Shown: positions 30,251 through 39,743 of the stretch, piece by piece | How positions within the stretch are numbered: the first letter of the stretch is position 1 | Layout of the letters: the number at the start of each line of letters is the position of its first letter | Origin: an uncultured Neglectibacter sp. | GTDB lineage: Bacteria > Bacillota > Clostridia > Oscillospirales > Acutalibacteraceae | Reading direction: 5' to 3' | DNA length: 63,374 nt | Assembly: GCA_947647615.1 (NCBI GenBank) | Contig: CANSKS010000010.1 | Location: 1 to 63,374 of the forward strand | Notes under the pieces: model-generated | Databases searched by the model: none | What the model was told of the DNA's origin: nothing | The model's input: only the letters and a program-made list of their open reading frames with translations | Translations under genes and position numbers: made by a program

Positions 30251-31930
30251 GTGATTTTGGGCAGCCAGCTGAAAAACGCCATGATCTCAGGGGCCAACAA
30301 TATTTCCAAATATAAAAAGCAAGTGAACGAACTGAATATTTTCCCTGTGCCGGATGGCGATACGGGCACCAATATGTTCATGACCATCGACGCGGCCACT
30401 GAAGCCCTGAAGGGAATGGAAGACGATACTCCTGCCTGGGAAGTGGCAAAAAAGGCCGCTTCTTCCATGCTCCGGGGTGCAAGAGGAAATTCCGGTGTCA
30501 TCCTTTCCCTTTTGTTCCGCGGCTTTGCCAAGGGCTTGGAAGGGAAGGAAGAAATTGGTCCTCAGGATATGGTAGACGCCTTAGACCTTGGCGTCAGCGA
30601 GGCCTATAAGGCTGTGATGAAGCCCACAGAGGGTACCATACTCACGGTGGCCCGGGTGGCGGCCGAACACGGCAGAAATGCCCTGGAGCTGGACAGCGAC
30701 CCTGTCCAAATTTGGGATGCCGTTTGTATGGGAGCCGCGGAGGCCCTGGAAGAAACTCCGGAGCTCCTTCCCGTGCTGAAAAAGGCCGGGGTAGTGGACG
30801 CCGGCGGCCAAGGTCTTTGCCTGATTTTTGAAGGCATGCTCAGCGTGTTTCGCAGTGGGCTGATTATGGAATCCGGCCTGAGTGAAGAGGAAAAGGCCCA
30901 AGAGACCGCAGAATTCTTCCGAAACGTAGCTGCGGAATTCGACAGCGAGATCACATTCACCTATTGTACGGAATTCATTGTGGGCCGGGATCCCGAAATT
31001 GATAAAGATCCCTTGGAGCTCCGCTTGTTCTTAGAAACCATTGGCGATTGTGTGGTGGTGGTGGATGACGAGGAGATCATCAAAACTCACGTCCACACAG
31101 AAAACCCCGGCGACGCCCTGCAAGCTGCTTTACAGTACGGCCAGCTGCTTACGGTAAAGGTGGAAAACATGAAGGAACAGCACCGGAAGGCTGCGGAAGC
31201 CAACGAAGCTGTAAAGGCGGCAGCAGAAAAAGCGGAAGTCAAAAAGTTGGCTCCCCAGGCGCCCACAGAGGAAATGGGCTTTATTTCGGTAGCTGCCGGC
31301 GATGGGTTGAAGAACCTGTTTTTGGACCTGGGCTGCTCCACCGTGGTAAGCGGCGGGCAGACCATGAACCCCAGTACCGAAGACATGCTGGAGGCCGTGC
31401 TGGCCACTCCCGCCAAAAAGGTTTTCATTCTTCCCAACAACAAGAACATCATCATGGCTGCGGAACAAACCGTGCCCCTGGTTACGGACCGGGAAGTCAT
31501 TGTTGTTCCCACCAAGACCATTCCCCAAGGCCTTTCCGCTATGCTGGCCTTTGACCCCGACACCGACGCGGAAACAAACCTGGAGGTCATGCTGGAGGCT
31601 GCCGGAAACGCCGACACAGGCCTTGTAACCTTTGCTGCCAGAGATTCTGAATTCGGCGGCCACACCATTCGCTACGGCGATATTTTAGGCCTGAAGAACG
31701 GCAAGCTGGACTATATTGAAAAGGACCCGGTGACCGCCTGTGTAAAGGTGGCGAAATCCTTTACCAGCAAACACACTTCCTTTATCACCCTTATTTACGG
31801 GGAGGGCATCACGGACGAACAGGCCGGGGAGGCCAAGCGCCTGCTGGCAGCAAAAATCCCTTCGGATGTAGAAATCACTCTGGTCAACGGCGGCCAGCCT
31901 GTTTACTACTTCATTGTTTCCGTGGAATAA
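30251..31930 (+). CDS. DAK2-domain fatty-acid kinase-like protein (FakA/YloV family)
   Basis: 559 residues with an N-terminal DAK2 (dihydroxyacetone kinase L-like) domain whose ATP/Mg loop reads FPVPDGDTGTNM, an acidic/Ala-rich linker, and a C-terminal domain of the FakA type (SGGQTMNPSTEDML, FILPNNKNI). In Staphylococcus FakA phosphorylates fatty acids presented by FakB (DegV) proteins; no FakB gene is in this window. The start is GTG at 30251 with AAGGA 10 bases upstream, because the longer frame reaches into the promoter. It precedes recG, as yloV often does. Confidence 0.9.
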   Translation: MILGSQLKNAMISGANNISKYKKQVNELNIFPVPDGDTGTNMFMTIDAATEALKGMEDDTPAWEVAKKAASSMLRGARGNSGVILSLLFRGFAKGLEGKEEIGPQDMVDALDLGVSEAYKAVMKPTEGTILTVARVAAEHGRNALELDSDPVQIWDAVCMGAAEALEETPELLPVLKKAGVVDAGGQGLCLIFEGMLSVFRSGLIMESGLSEEEKAQETAEFFRNVAAEFDSEITFTYCTEFIVGRDPEIDKDPLELRLFLETIGDCVVVVDDEEIIKTHVHTENPGDALQAALQYGQLLTVKVENMKEQHRKAAEANEAVKAAAEKAEVKKLAPQAPTEEMGFISVAAGDGLKNLFLDLGCSTVVSGGQTMNPSTEDMLEAVLATPAKKVFILPNNKNIIMAAEQTVPLVTDREVIVVPTKTIPQGLSAMLAFDPDTDAETNLEVMLEAAGNADTGLVTFAARDSEFGGHTIRYGDILGLKNGKLDYIEKDPVTACVKVAKSFTSKHTSFITLIYGEGITDEQAGEAKRLLAAKIPSDVEITLVNGGQPVYYFIVSVE

Positions 31931-32098
31931 AAGCCGGCGGCAACAAGCTGTATCCGCATGAACCAAGCCGTTAGGTTCCGTCGCTGAACGGGCCGGAATT
32001 TATGATAGACCAAAGGGCGTGCTGCAAAATTTTTCCTTTTGCGGCATGTCCTTTTTCTTGAAAAAATAATTTTCTTCAAAGGCGAAAGGAGGGAGACT

Positions 32099-34141
32099 GT
32101 GGCTTCTCTGTTTGAGCAGGACATCACAAAGCTGAAAGGGGTGGGAGAAAAGCGGGCCGCCCTTTACCGGAAATTGGGAGCTCCCACCGTGGGAGACCTG
32201 CTGCGCATGTATCCCCGGACCTATGAGGATTGGAGCTGCCAGGTCCCCATTCAAGAAGCTTTGCCCGGCGAGATCAGTATCATAAAAGCCATGGTGTTAA
32301 AAAAGCCTACGGAGCAGCGGATCAGGGGCGGCATGCTGCTTTATAAAACCACTGTCACCGACGGGGAAACCGACCTTTCCCTCACCTTTTTCAACAACAA
32401 ATATATTCCCAGCCTGCTAAAAGAAGGCGGGACCTATTTGTTCCGGGGAAAGGTAACAGGCAGCCTGCTCCGCAAAGAAATGGTGGCCCCGGAATTTACG
32501 GCAGAGGAAAAGAGCCTTGCCATTGTGCCGGTATACCCTGCCACCCAGGGGCTCACCTCCCGCATGATCTCCTCCGCCATGCAAAATGCCCTGGAGATGC
32601 TTCCTAAAACTTTCCGGGATCCTTTGCCCAGTGAGCTTCGGGAAAGGCACTGCCTTTGCCATTTGGGCTTTGCCTTAGAGCACATCCATTTCCCCGGCTC
32701 TGAGGAGGAGCTGGAAACGGCCCGGCGGCGGTTGATCTTTGAAGAATTCCTGGTTTTACAGCTGGGATTGCTCCGCATGAAAAGCCGCCGGAAGGGGCGG
32801 AACCTGCATCCCCTAAACCGGGGCTTTCCGGAAGGCTTTTTAAAGCTTTTGCCCTTTGAACTCACCGGTGCCCAAAAGCGCGCTATTTCGGAGGCCATAG
32901 CCGACATGTCGGGCGCCTCCCCCATGAACCGGCTGGTACAGGGAGATGTGGGCAGCGGCAAAACAGCGGTAGCCGCCGCCCTGTGTTGGAGCGTGGCCCA
33001 AAGCGGCATGCAGGCCGCCATGATGGCCCCCACAGAAATCCTGGCCAGTCAGCATTACGCTTCCCTTTCCTCCCTGCTGGGGCCTGCTGGAATAGGCGTG
33101 GCCCTGCTCACAGGCTCTACCAAGCCCTCGGAAAAAAAGGCCTTATACCATTCCCTGGCTCAGGGGGAAATTCAACTGGTCATTGGCACTCACGCCCTGC
33201 TCAGCGAAGGGGTGGAGTTTCAAAACCTGAGCCTTGTGATCACCGATGAACAACACCGCTTTGGGGTGGAACAGCGTTCGGCCTTAGCGCAAAAGGGCGT
33301 TTCTCCCCACCTGCTGGTCATGAGCGCCACCCCCATCCCCCGTACCCTGGCCCTGATGCTCTACGGCGATTTAGACATCTCCGTGTTGGACGAGCTCCCT
33401 CCCGGCCGCCAGAAGATCGACACCTATTTGATCGATTCCAAAAAACGCCGCCGGGCCTTTGCCTTTGTGCAGCGGCATTTGGATGAAGGCCGCCAGGGAT
33501 ATTTGATTTGCCCGCTGATCGAGGAGGATGAAAGCGGCATGTCCAGCGTAACGGAATACGGAAAGTTGGTGGCCCAAGCTTTCCCTCAGGTTCCGGTGGG
33601 TCTGCTTCATGGCAAAATGAAGCCCAAGGAAAAGGACCGGATCATGAAGGAATTCGCTTCCGGCCAGCTGCGGCTTTTGGTTTCTACCACTGTGGTAGAA
33701 GTGGGGGTAGACGTGCCCAACGCGGTGATCATGCTCATAGAGAACGCGGAGCGCTACGGCCTTTCCCAACTGCACCAGCTCCGGGGACGCATTGGCCGGG
33801 GAACCCATAAATCCACCTGCATTTTGGTGACCGACGCCAAAAATGAGGAAACCTTAAAACGGCTCAAGCTGTTCCGGGACACCAGCGACGGCTTCCAGAT
33901 CGCCGACGCCGATTTAAAGCTCCGGGGCCCCGGGGATTTCTTTGGGAGCCGCCAGCACGGCCTGCCCCAGTTGAAAATTGCCGACATGACAAACGACCTG
34001 GAGGTGCTGCGCCAGGCTCAGCAATGCGCCAAGGAGCTGGTGGAAAACGGGCAGCTGGAGCAGGAGGAGTGCCGGGGCCTGCGGGCGGAAATTCGCCGCC
34101 TGTTTTCCAAAACCGGCAACGGGGAAACGTTGGTGCTGTAA
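32099..34141 (+). CDS. recG: ATP-dependent DNA helicase RecG
   Basis: Reverses stalled replication forks and processes recombination intermediates. The GTG start at 32099 has AAAGGAGG 6 bases upstream and gives 680 residues. A wedge/OB domain is followed by helicase motifs: Walker A GDVGSGKTAVAAAL, the DEQH box ITDEQHRFGVEQR, SATPIPRT, and motif VI QLRGRIGRG. The length is typical. The 168-base gap upstream shows no strong promoter or hairpin. Confidence 0.95.
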   Translation: MASLFEQDITKLKGVGEKRAALYRKLGAPTVGDLLRMYPRTYEDWSCQVPIQEALPGEISIIKAMVLKKPTEQRIRGGMLLYKTTVTDGETDLSLTFFNNKYIPSLLKEGGTYLFRGKVTGSLLRKEMVAPEFTAEEKSLAIVPVYPATQGLTSRMISSAMQNALEMLPKTFRDPLPSELRERHCLCHLGFALEHIHFPGSEEELETARRRLIFEEFLVLQLGLLRMKSRRKGRNLHPLNRGFPEGFLKLLPFELTGAQKRAISEAIADMSGASPMNRLVQGDVGSGKTAVAAALCWSVAQSGMQAAMMAPTEILASQHYASLSSLLGPAGIGVALLTGSTKPSEKKALYHSLAQGEIQLVIGTHALLSEGVEFQNLSLVITDEQHRFGVEQRSALAQKGVSPHLLVMSATPIPRTLALMLYGDLDISVLDELPPGRQKIDTYLIDSKKRRRAFAFVQRHLDEGRQGYLICPLIEEDESGMSSVTEYGKLVAQAFPQVPVGLLHGKMKPKEKDRIMKEFASGQLRLLVSTTVVEVGVDVPNAVIMLIENAERYGLSQLHQLRGRIGRGTHKSTCILVTDAKNEETLKRLKLFRDTSDGFQIADADLKLRGPGDFFGSRQHGLPQLKIADMTNDLEVLRQAQQCAKELVENGQLEQEECRGLRAEIRRLFSKTGNGETLVL

Positions 34142-34150
34142 GGAGAAAAT

Positions 34151-34184
34151 AAAAACGGGAAGGCCCTGGCCTTCCCGTTTTTTA
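34151..34184. terminator. Terminator between recG and the glycosidase gene
   Basis: AAAAACGGGAAGGCC pairs with GGCCTTCCCGTTTTT around CT. Near-perfect, with A/T runs on both sides, so it serves both convergent genes. Confidence 0.9.
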
Positions 34185-34216
34185 GGGGGACAAGCGCTGT
34201 CTTCCCGAATTTTTTA

Positions 34217-36184
34217 TCATTTCAATTCCACAATGGCATAGCCGTTGATCTCGGGCACGGTGAAGGAATTGCCGGAAACCTCAAGGGGAATATTCTCCGG
34301 CACCAGCCGGGCGGCCGTAAAGGGCCGGGGAATAGTTACCTCCAGAGTCACATTCCGCAGCACAGTGCGTTCTTCTACAATATCGATGGTGGCGCTTTTG
34401 CGCACCGGGACATAAGAAAGCAGGTGAAGGGCCGTACGGCCTTCCTGAGGCTGGTCCAGCACGCTGACCGTCATGGTGGAAGGGCCGTTGTGGCGGATCA
34501 TGGGTTTTTCCAAAAGCAGGCCAATGGCGTTGGCAATCATCTTTTTACACCAGAAGGGCGCGTTGCTGCGGTATTGGCAAAACATGGGGTGGCCAAACAG
34601 AATGACGCCGCCCTTTTGCACTGCCGCCGGGTAGGGCTCTCCCTTGGCGGAAGGAGTATAACGGTGGGAACAGAAGCGATCCCCCTCCCGCTTAAAATAG
34701 GGAGCTCTGGCGCAAAGCAGCGTCTCTGCCCCTTGGGGCTTTAGCTCCTGTCCCTGTAAATAGATCACATATTCCTGGCCGGGCTCCAAGCCTTCTCCCA
34801 AGGGGCCCTCTGCCACCAGGAAATCGGGGAAAACCTGCCGGGCCCCTGTAGAGGCCGCGCCGAAGCAGGCCGGGTAATTCCCCTGCCCGTCCTGGCCCCC
34901 CTGGGCACAGGCCAGCACCTTGCCTCCTGCCGCCACATAATTTTCCAGCTTTTCCTGAAACTCCCGGGAGACCACCAGGTCGTCGGGGAGAATTACCAGG
35001 CGGTAGCCCTCCAGCTCCATCTCCTGGTCGATCACATCGAACTGCAGGGCCAGCTCTTCCAGCATTTGCACAGCTCCCATAAGGCTTTCTGGGATTTGGT
35101 GCTCCGCCCTGGGGCATTCCGGGGTGACCACCGCCGCTTCCACCAAAGGCGTAGAGGGTCGGGCCCAGGCCTCCCGCTGGGCAAACTGATGGTACACCTT
35201 CCCGATCAGCCGGTAAGCGGCCGGGTTTAAAGCACCGTTGGGTTCCAGCTGGTCGCCAATAGAGGCGGCAAAGCCGAAGCTGAGCATGCGGAAGCATTCG
35301 AATTCCAGGGCTGCCAGGTTTTTCAGGCTGTGGAAATCGCCCCATTCCGTGTGGAACTTGCCTGTCATACCCATGCAGTCCTTTTGCAGCTTCCTGGCAT
35401 AGCGGGCGGTAACGGGAAAGTGCAGGTAGCCCCAGGAGCCAGAGGGCAGGCTTTCCAGCTCAAAATGGGTGTAGGCCCCGGCGCTTTCTTTGGTACAGGG
35501 CCCCACATGGCCGGCATTGTAAAAGATAGTACAGTCTTTGTTATATTGACGCACTAGCTCCGTCATGTTCTTTTTAAAGCGGTCTATGACCAGCTTGGCG
35601 AAATCCCTTACCGCCTCGTCGTCACCGGCGGAAATACCCAGCTCCTTCATCTCCGCCCGGCAGGCAGCGCACCAGCAGGGACGAATACCCACGATATCGA
35701 AAAACAGGCCGTCCAGCTCATCGCCCAAAAGCTCCAGCACCTCTACGGTCTGAGCCTTCAAAAAATCCCAATACCCGGTGTTGACGCAAAGGGACTGGTA
35801 AAAGCCCGGCTGAGTAAAGGGCCCGCCCTCGTGGGAGCCGTCCTTTTTGCGGATGAGCCACTGGGGGTGGGTAACCGCGCTGTGGTAATCCCACTGGACG
35901 GTGATGTAAACCGGGGCCTTGACGCCCACCTCGTGCAGGGCGTGCACCTGGTCGGGCATCAGGTTCTTATATTCCAAATGGGGGTGAACAAGCTCCGGGA
36001 ACTTTTTCGAGGGGTAATAGAGCCACCCGTGATGGCCTCGGGCAAAAACCGTCATGGAGGTGATGCCGGCGTCCTTCACGGTTTTCGCAAAGGCTTTTGG
36101 GTCGAAATTCGCGCCAATCCCCGGGATATTTTCCGAGGTGTGGAAATCCAGATGGACCTGACGGGGAGACAACAGTTTTTCCAT
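34217..36184 (-). CDS. Glycoside hydrolase, GH151-like (possible alpha-L-fucosidase) / beta-galactosidase-trimerisation superfamily
   Basis: 655 residues. The N-terminal TIM-barrel begins VHLDFHTSENIPGIG and contains TVFARGHHGWLYYP, LFFDIVGIRPCWC and MTGKFHTEWGDF. A middle domain resembles the GH42 trimerisation (glutaminase-like) fold (RLVILPDDLVVS). The pattern recalls GH151 alpha-L-fucosidases, but family placement is from memory and substrate is uncertain. No signal peptide, so cytoplasmic. The start at 36184 has AGAGGT 8 bases upstream; the longer frame would cross the operator and -10 region. A palindromic operator just after the promoter implies sugar-responsive repression. Confidence 0.75.
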   Translation of the reverse strand: MEKLLSPRQVHLDFHTSENIPGIGANFDPKAFAKTVKDAGITSMTVFARGHHGWLYYPSKKFPELVHPHLEYKNLMPDQVHALHEVGVKAPVYITVQWDYHSAVTHPQWLIRKKDGSHEGGPFTQPGFYQSLCVNTGYWDFLKAQTVEVLELLGDELDGLFFDIVGIRPCWCAACRAEMKELGISAGDDEAVRDFAKLVIDRFKKNMTELVRQYNKDCTIFYNAGHVGPCTKESAGAYTHFELESLPSGSWGYLHFPVTARYARKLQKDCMGMTGKFHTEWGDFHSLKNLAALEFECFRMLSFGFAASIGDQLEPNGALNPAAYRLIGKVYHQFAQREAWARPSTPLVEAAVVTPECPRAEHQIPESLMGAVQMLEELALQFDVIDQEMELEGYRLVILPDDLVVSREFQEKLENYVAAGGKVLACAQGGQDGQGNYPACFGAASTGARQVFPDFLVAEGPLGEGLEPGQEYVIYLQGQELKPQGAETLLCARAPYFKREGDRFCSHRYTPSAKGEPYPAAVQKGGVILFGHPMFCQYRSNAPFWCKKMIANAIGLLLEKPMIRHNGPSTMTVSVLDQPQEGRTALHLLSYVPVRKSATIDIVEERTVLRNVTLEVTIPRPFTAARLVPENIPLEVSGNSFTVPEINGYAIVELK

Positions 36185-36234
36185 GTTACATGACCTCTTT
36201 CCGCCGTCTTCGAAGGGCGTAAGGAGCGCCTCTT

Positions 36235-36246
36235 CGAAACGTTTCG
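36235..36246. promoter_or_regulatory. LacI-type operator candidate
   Basis: Perfect 12-base palindrome CGAAACGTTTCG located just downstream of the glycosidase -10 box, where a bound repressor would block transcription. The central ACGT flanked by GAA/TTC suits LacI/CcpA-family sites. No LacI-family gene lies in the window. Confidence 0.55.
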
Positions 36247-36255
36247 TTTTCATGG

Positions 36256-36284
36256 AGTATACCATTCTCCCGAGAAAATGTCAA
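36256..36284 (-). promoter_or_regulatory. Promoter of the GH151-like gene
   Basis: TTGACA (36284-36279), 17-base spacer, TATACT (36261-36256) on the minus strand. Near-consensus strength fits an operator-controlled gene. Confidence 0.85.
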
Positions 36285-36354
36285 CCGGTTTCTTTCGCCT
36301 GAGGACTCTCCCTCCTCCTTTAGAAGCGCTTCGGGGAAAAGGGTGGAATCCCTC

Positions 36355-36383
36355 TTGTAAAAAGGCGGGAAAAACAGTATACT
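36355..36383 (+). promoter_or_regulatory. Promoter of the D-amino-acid operon
   Basis: TTGTAA (36355-36360), 17-base spacer, TATACT (36378-36383). The start falls near 36390, which makes the ATG at 36391 leaderless and favours the downstream ATG at 36454. Confidence 0.75.
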
Positions 36384-36453
36384 AGCAGTTATGGAGCACG
36401 AAAAAAAGCTGTGGCGGAAACCGCCGAAAAAAGCAAAGAAAGTGGTCGAAAAT

Positions 36454-37602
36454 ATGAATATATTGGAACAGATACGGGCCGGGGCTCTGCCTGTTCCCGA
36501 AACCCCCTGCCTGGTAATTAACGAAGAAATTGCGCGAAAGAACATTCTGCGGGTGCAAAATGCAGTGAATGCTGCCGGATGCGCCCTGCGGCCCCATATT
36601 AAAACCCATAAGATGCCCTACTTTACCCGGCTGCAGCTGGAAGCAGGAGCCGCAGGCATCACCTGCGCCAAGGTCAGTGAGGCGGAAGTGATGGCCGAGG
36701 CCGGGGCAGAAGATATTTTTATCGCCTATCCCATGGTGGGGGAATTCCGGATCAAGAGAGCTTTTGCCTTGCAGCAGAAGATTCGACGGCTGATTTTGGC
36801 GGCCGATAGCTTGGACTGCGCCGCCGCGTTAAGCCATGCCGCCCAAGCCCAGGGGCTTACCGCAGAGCTCCGCTTGGAGATAGACACCGGGGCAAAGCGC
36901 ACCGGCGTTCTTCGGGAGCAGGCGGTGGAGCTAGCCAAGAGCATTGCTGCTCTTCCCAACCTGCGCCTCACGGGAATTTACACCTTCAAAAGCCTGCTGC
37001 TGGCCGGCGAACCCACTCAGGACAACGAAGCCGCCGGCCGGGAGGAAGCCCAGCTCATGCTGGAAACCGCCCAGGCCCTGCGTGCCGCCGGGATCCCCAT
37101 TGACGATATCAGCGTGGGCTCCACCCCCACAGGCCTGCAGGCGGCCTCCACCGGCCTGGTGACGGAGGTGCGGCCCGGCACCTATATTTTCGGCGACTGG
37201 ATGCTGGTGCAGGAGCGCTGTGCCAGGCCGGAGGACCTGGCCGCCAGGATGTACGCCACTGTGGTGAGCACCCCCGCCCCCCATTACGCTGTTCTAGACG
37301 GCGGCACCAAAACATTTCCCATGGATATTCCCCTGGATACTCCGCCCTATTTTTATCCCGGCTATGCCATTCCCATGGGGAAAGACGGAAACCCCGACGA
37401 AAATTTGCAGCTGCGCCGCATGAACGAAGAGCACGGCATTCTCACGGCGAAAAATGGAGTCACCGGCCTTCGGGTGGGTCAGGTTCTGGAATTGCTGCCC
37501 ATTCATATCTGCACAGCGGTAAACCTGCAAAACCATGTGTTTGTGGGCAATGAGGACGGGCTGCGGGCCATGGATGTAGCTGCCAGAGGGATGCTGGTAT
37601 GA
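36454..37602 (+). CDS. PLP-dependent D-amino-acid dehydratase/aldolase-like enzyme (DSD1 / D-threonine aldolase family)
   Basis: Fold type III (alanine-racemase-like) PLP enzyme of 382 residues. The Schiff-base lysine is Lys50 in LRPHIKTHKMP, and the C-terminal metal-ligand motif reads LLPIHICTAVNLQ. The family acts on D-serine, D-threonine or related D-hydroxy amino acids; the exact substrate is not visible. The ATG at 36454 is chosen because transcription probably starts around 36390. It overlaps the following deacylase gene by 4 bases, and a RidA gene follows, which fits an enamine/imine-forming dehydratase. Confidence 0.85.
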   Translation: MNILEQIRAGALPVPETPCLVINEEIARKNILRVQNAVNAAGCALRPHIKTHKMPYFTRLQLEAGAAGITCAKVSEAEVMAEAGAEDIFIAYPMVGEFRIKRAFALQQKIRRLILAADSLDCAAALSHAAQAQGLTAELRLEIDTGAKRTGVLREQAVELAKSIAALPNLRLTGIYTFKSLLLAGEPTQDNEAAGREEAQLMLETAQALRAAGIPIDDISVGSTPTGLQAASTGLVTEVRPGTYIFGDWMLVQERCARPEDLAARMYATVVSTPAPHYAVLDGGTKTFPMDIPLDTPPYFYPGYAIPMGKDGNPDENLQLRRMNEEHGILTAKNGVTGLRVGQVLELLPIHICTAVNLQNHVFVGNEDGLRAMDVAARGMLV

Positions 37603-39173
37603 TCCATATTAAAAACGCCCAAATCTGTGACGGTACAGGGCGGCCCTCCTTTTGGGGAGAGCTGTTAATAAAGGGCGATAAAATAGAGGCCCTTGGTCCA
37701 ACCCCTTTGGGGGACCTGGACGCGGAAACCATAGACGCCCAAGGCAAGACTCTGACGCCGGGCTTTATTGACGCCCACCGTCACTGCGACTTTGCCACCC
37801 TGTTCCAACCCCAGTTCGGCGATTTGGAGCTGGCCCAGGGCATTACCACTGCGGTAATGGGAAATTGCGGCCTTGCCCCCACCCCCTGCGCGGAGGAATA
37901 CCGCCGGGAGCTTTACGATTTCCTGGAGCCCTGCCTGGGCCGTGGGCCGGAGGACTGCTTTTTCCCAAAGGTCTCCCAGTTCTTTTCCGCCCTCTGTGCA
38001 AAGGAGCACCGGCTGAATTTGGGAGTGCTGGGAGCTACCGGAGCCATTACCACAGCCTGCAAGGGGTTCGGCAGCGTGCCCTTCACCGCCGAAACGAAAA
38101 AACAGGCCGAGGCCTATGTGCGGGACGCCATGGAGGCCGGGGCGCTGGGCCTTTCCTGCGGCATTATGTACACTCCGGAATGCTACAGCACCACGGAGGA
38201 CTTTGTTTTTCTCGCCAGGCTCTGCGGGGAATATGGCGGATACCTCACCAGCCATATCCGGGGAGAAGGGAACTCCCTGACGCCGTCGGTGGCAGAAGTG
38301 CTGGAAATTGGCTGCCGGGCCCAGGTTGGGGTAAATATCAGCCATTTTAAAGTGACTGGCCTGCAAAACCACGGGAAGGGGCTTGCCCGGGCCATAGAGG
38401 TCATAGAACAGGCCAGGGCCGCCGGACAGGATGTCACTGCCGACGCCTACCCCTATTCCGGGGGTTCCACCACCATTTTGTCTTTGATCCCCCCCACCGT
38501 GCTGGAAAAGGCCCGGGGCAACCCTTACGCTTTCCTGGATACAGCGGCCGGGCAGGCATATTTTGGAGAGGAAATCCAAAAAGAATTTCCCCATTGGGAC
38601 AACATGGTCTCTTCTATTGGCTGGGAACGCATTGTCATAAGCTCGGCTCCCAGAGAGGAAGACCGGGAGTTTGCCGGGCTCCATTTCTCGGAGGCCGCTC
38701 AAAGGGCCGGCTGCTCCGAAGAGGAGCTGTTCTGCCGCCTTGTGTGCCGCAACCGGGGCAAGGTGGGCGTCATTGTCATGAGCATGGCTCAAGCGGATGT
38801 AGAAAGGGTATTGTCCCTTCCCTATGTTTCGGTGATTTCCGACGGGCTCTACGGGGGTGGAGACATGCCCCACCCCCGCCTGTATGGAGCCTTCCCAAAA
38901 TTTTTGCGGGAATACAGCAGAGAGAAGAAGCTGTTTCCCTTGGAGGAGGCCGTTTATAAAATGACCGGCCTGCCTGCCAAACGGCTGGGATTACAGGATC
39001 GCGGCACCTTGGCCCCGGGCAATTTTGCCGACCTGCTGCTCTTCGACCCTGCCGCTTTTACCGACACCGCCACCTGGCAGCAGCCCAAACAGCTGGCTCA
39101 AGGCCTGAGCCGGATTTTCGTAAACGGGAAAGATCCCCGGGAATTCCCCGGGTGTATTTTAAAACGTCTATAA
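37599..39173 (+). CDS. N-acyl-D-amino-acid deacylase (D-aminoacylase, amidohydrolase family)
   Basis: 524-residue amidohydrolase. The metal-binding N-terminal motif is PGFIDAHRHCDFATL, with later SHIRGEG, NISHFKVTGLQNHGKG and the C-terminal DRGTLAPGNFADLLLFD. It should release free D-amino acids from N-acyl (for example N-acetyl) D-amino acids. The 4-base overlap (ATGA) with the upstream PLP-enzyme gene shows coupling: deacylase supplies substrate to the PLP enzyme. Cytoplasmic; no signal peptide. Confidence 0.88.
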   Translation: MIHIKNAQICDGTGRPSFWGELLIKGDKIEALGPTPLGDLDAETIDAQGKTLTPGFIDAHRHCDFATLFQPQFGDLELAQGITTAVMGNCGLAPTPCAEEYRRELYDFLEPCLGRGPEDCFFPKVSQFFSALCAKEHRLNLGVLGATGAITTACKGFGSVPFTAETKKQAEAYVRDAMEAGALGLSCGIMYTPECYSTTEDFVFLARLCGEYGGYLTSHIRGEGNSLTPSVAEVLEIGCRAQVGVNISHFKVTGLQNHGKGLARAIEVIEQARAAGQDVTADAYPYSGGSTTILSLIPPTVLEKARGNPYAFLDTAAGQAYFGEEIQKEFPHWDNMVSSIGWERIVISSAPREEDREFAGLHFSEAAQRAGCSEEELFCRLVCRNRGKVGVIVMSMAQADVERVLSLPYVSVISDGLYGGGDMPHPRLYGAFPKFLREYSREKKLFPLEEAVYKMTGLPAKRLGLQDRGTLAPGNFADLLLFDPAAFTDTATWQQPKQLAQGLSRIFVNGKDPREFPGCILKRL

Positions 39174-39200
39174 AATCAATTTGGAAAGGAAGCGCTTATC

Positions 39201-39665
39201 ATGAGCAAAATAGAAGAAAAACTTGAGAAACTGGGCCTTACCCTGCCTCAGCCCCCTGCCAAGGGGGGCCTGTATTCCCCGGCCAAACGCTTTGGGAACA
39301 CCTTGGTCTACATTTCCGGCTGCGGCCCCTCTTTGGATGGAAGCCCCATCATCGGCAAGCTGGGAAGCGGCGTCACCGCGGAGCAGGGCTATGAATATGC
39401 CAAAAACAGCATGCTCAACGTGCTGGCGGTGCTCAAGGCAGAGGTGGGCGACCTGGACCTGGTAAAGGCCCCGGTAAAGGTCACCTGCTTTGTGGCTTCT
39501 TCCCCCGATTTCACTGCCCAGCCCCAGGTGGCCAACGGCGGCACTCAGCTGCTCATTGACCTTTGGGGCCAAGAAGGGGCCCCAAGCCGCTCGGCAGTGG
39601 GTATGAGTGTGCTTCCCGGCGACATGCCGGTAGAAACCGAGGCCATTTTTGAGCTGAAGGCCTAA
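39201..39665 (+). CDS. RidA-family (YjgF/UK114) protein
   Basis: 154-residue RidA-like protein (LPQPPAKGGLYSPAKRFGN, ISGCGPSLDG, SRSAVGMSVLP). RidA enzymes hydrolyse reactive enamine/imine intermediates such as 2-aminoacrylate made by PLP-dependent serine/threonine dehydratases. It lies 27 bases after the deacylase and ends the operon, which supports a dehydratase reaction for the first gene. RBS GGAAAGGAAG precedes the ATG. Confidence 0.88.
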   Translation: MSKIEEKLEKLGLTLPQPPAKGGLYSPAKRFGNTLVYISGCGPSLDGSPIIGKLGSGVTAEQGYEYAKNSMLNVLAVLKAEVGDLDLVKAPVKVTCFVASSPDFTAQPQVANGGTQLLIDLWGQEGAPSRSAVGMSVLPGDMPVETEAIFELKA

Positions 39666-39689
39666 AAACAACTTCCCAGGAAAAATAAA

Positions 39690-39729
39690 GAAGACGCCAC
39701 GGCCAGTGATGAGGGCGCGGCGTCTTTTT
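39690..39729 (+). terminator. Terminator of the D-amino-acid operon
   Basis: AAGACGCC pairs with GGCGTCTT, followed by TTTC. It lies just upstream of the radical SAM gene's ribosome site. Confidence 0.75.
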
Positions 39730-39743
39730 CATGAGGTGATAAT

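Noticed and set aside
37665-38873. 402-codon frame antisense to the D-aminoacylase gene
   Set aside because: No recognisable domain; complete overlap with a well-supported gene.
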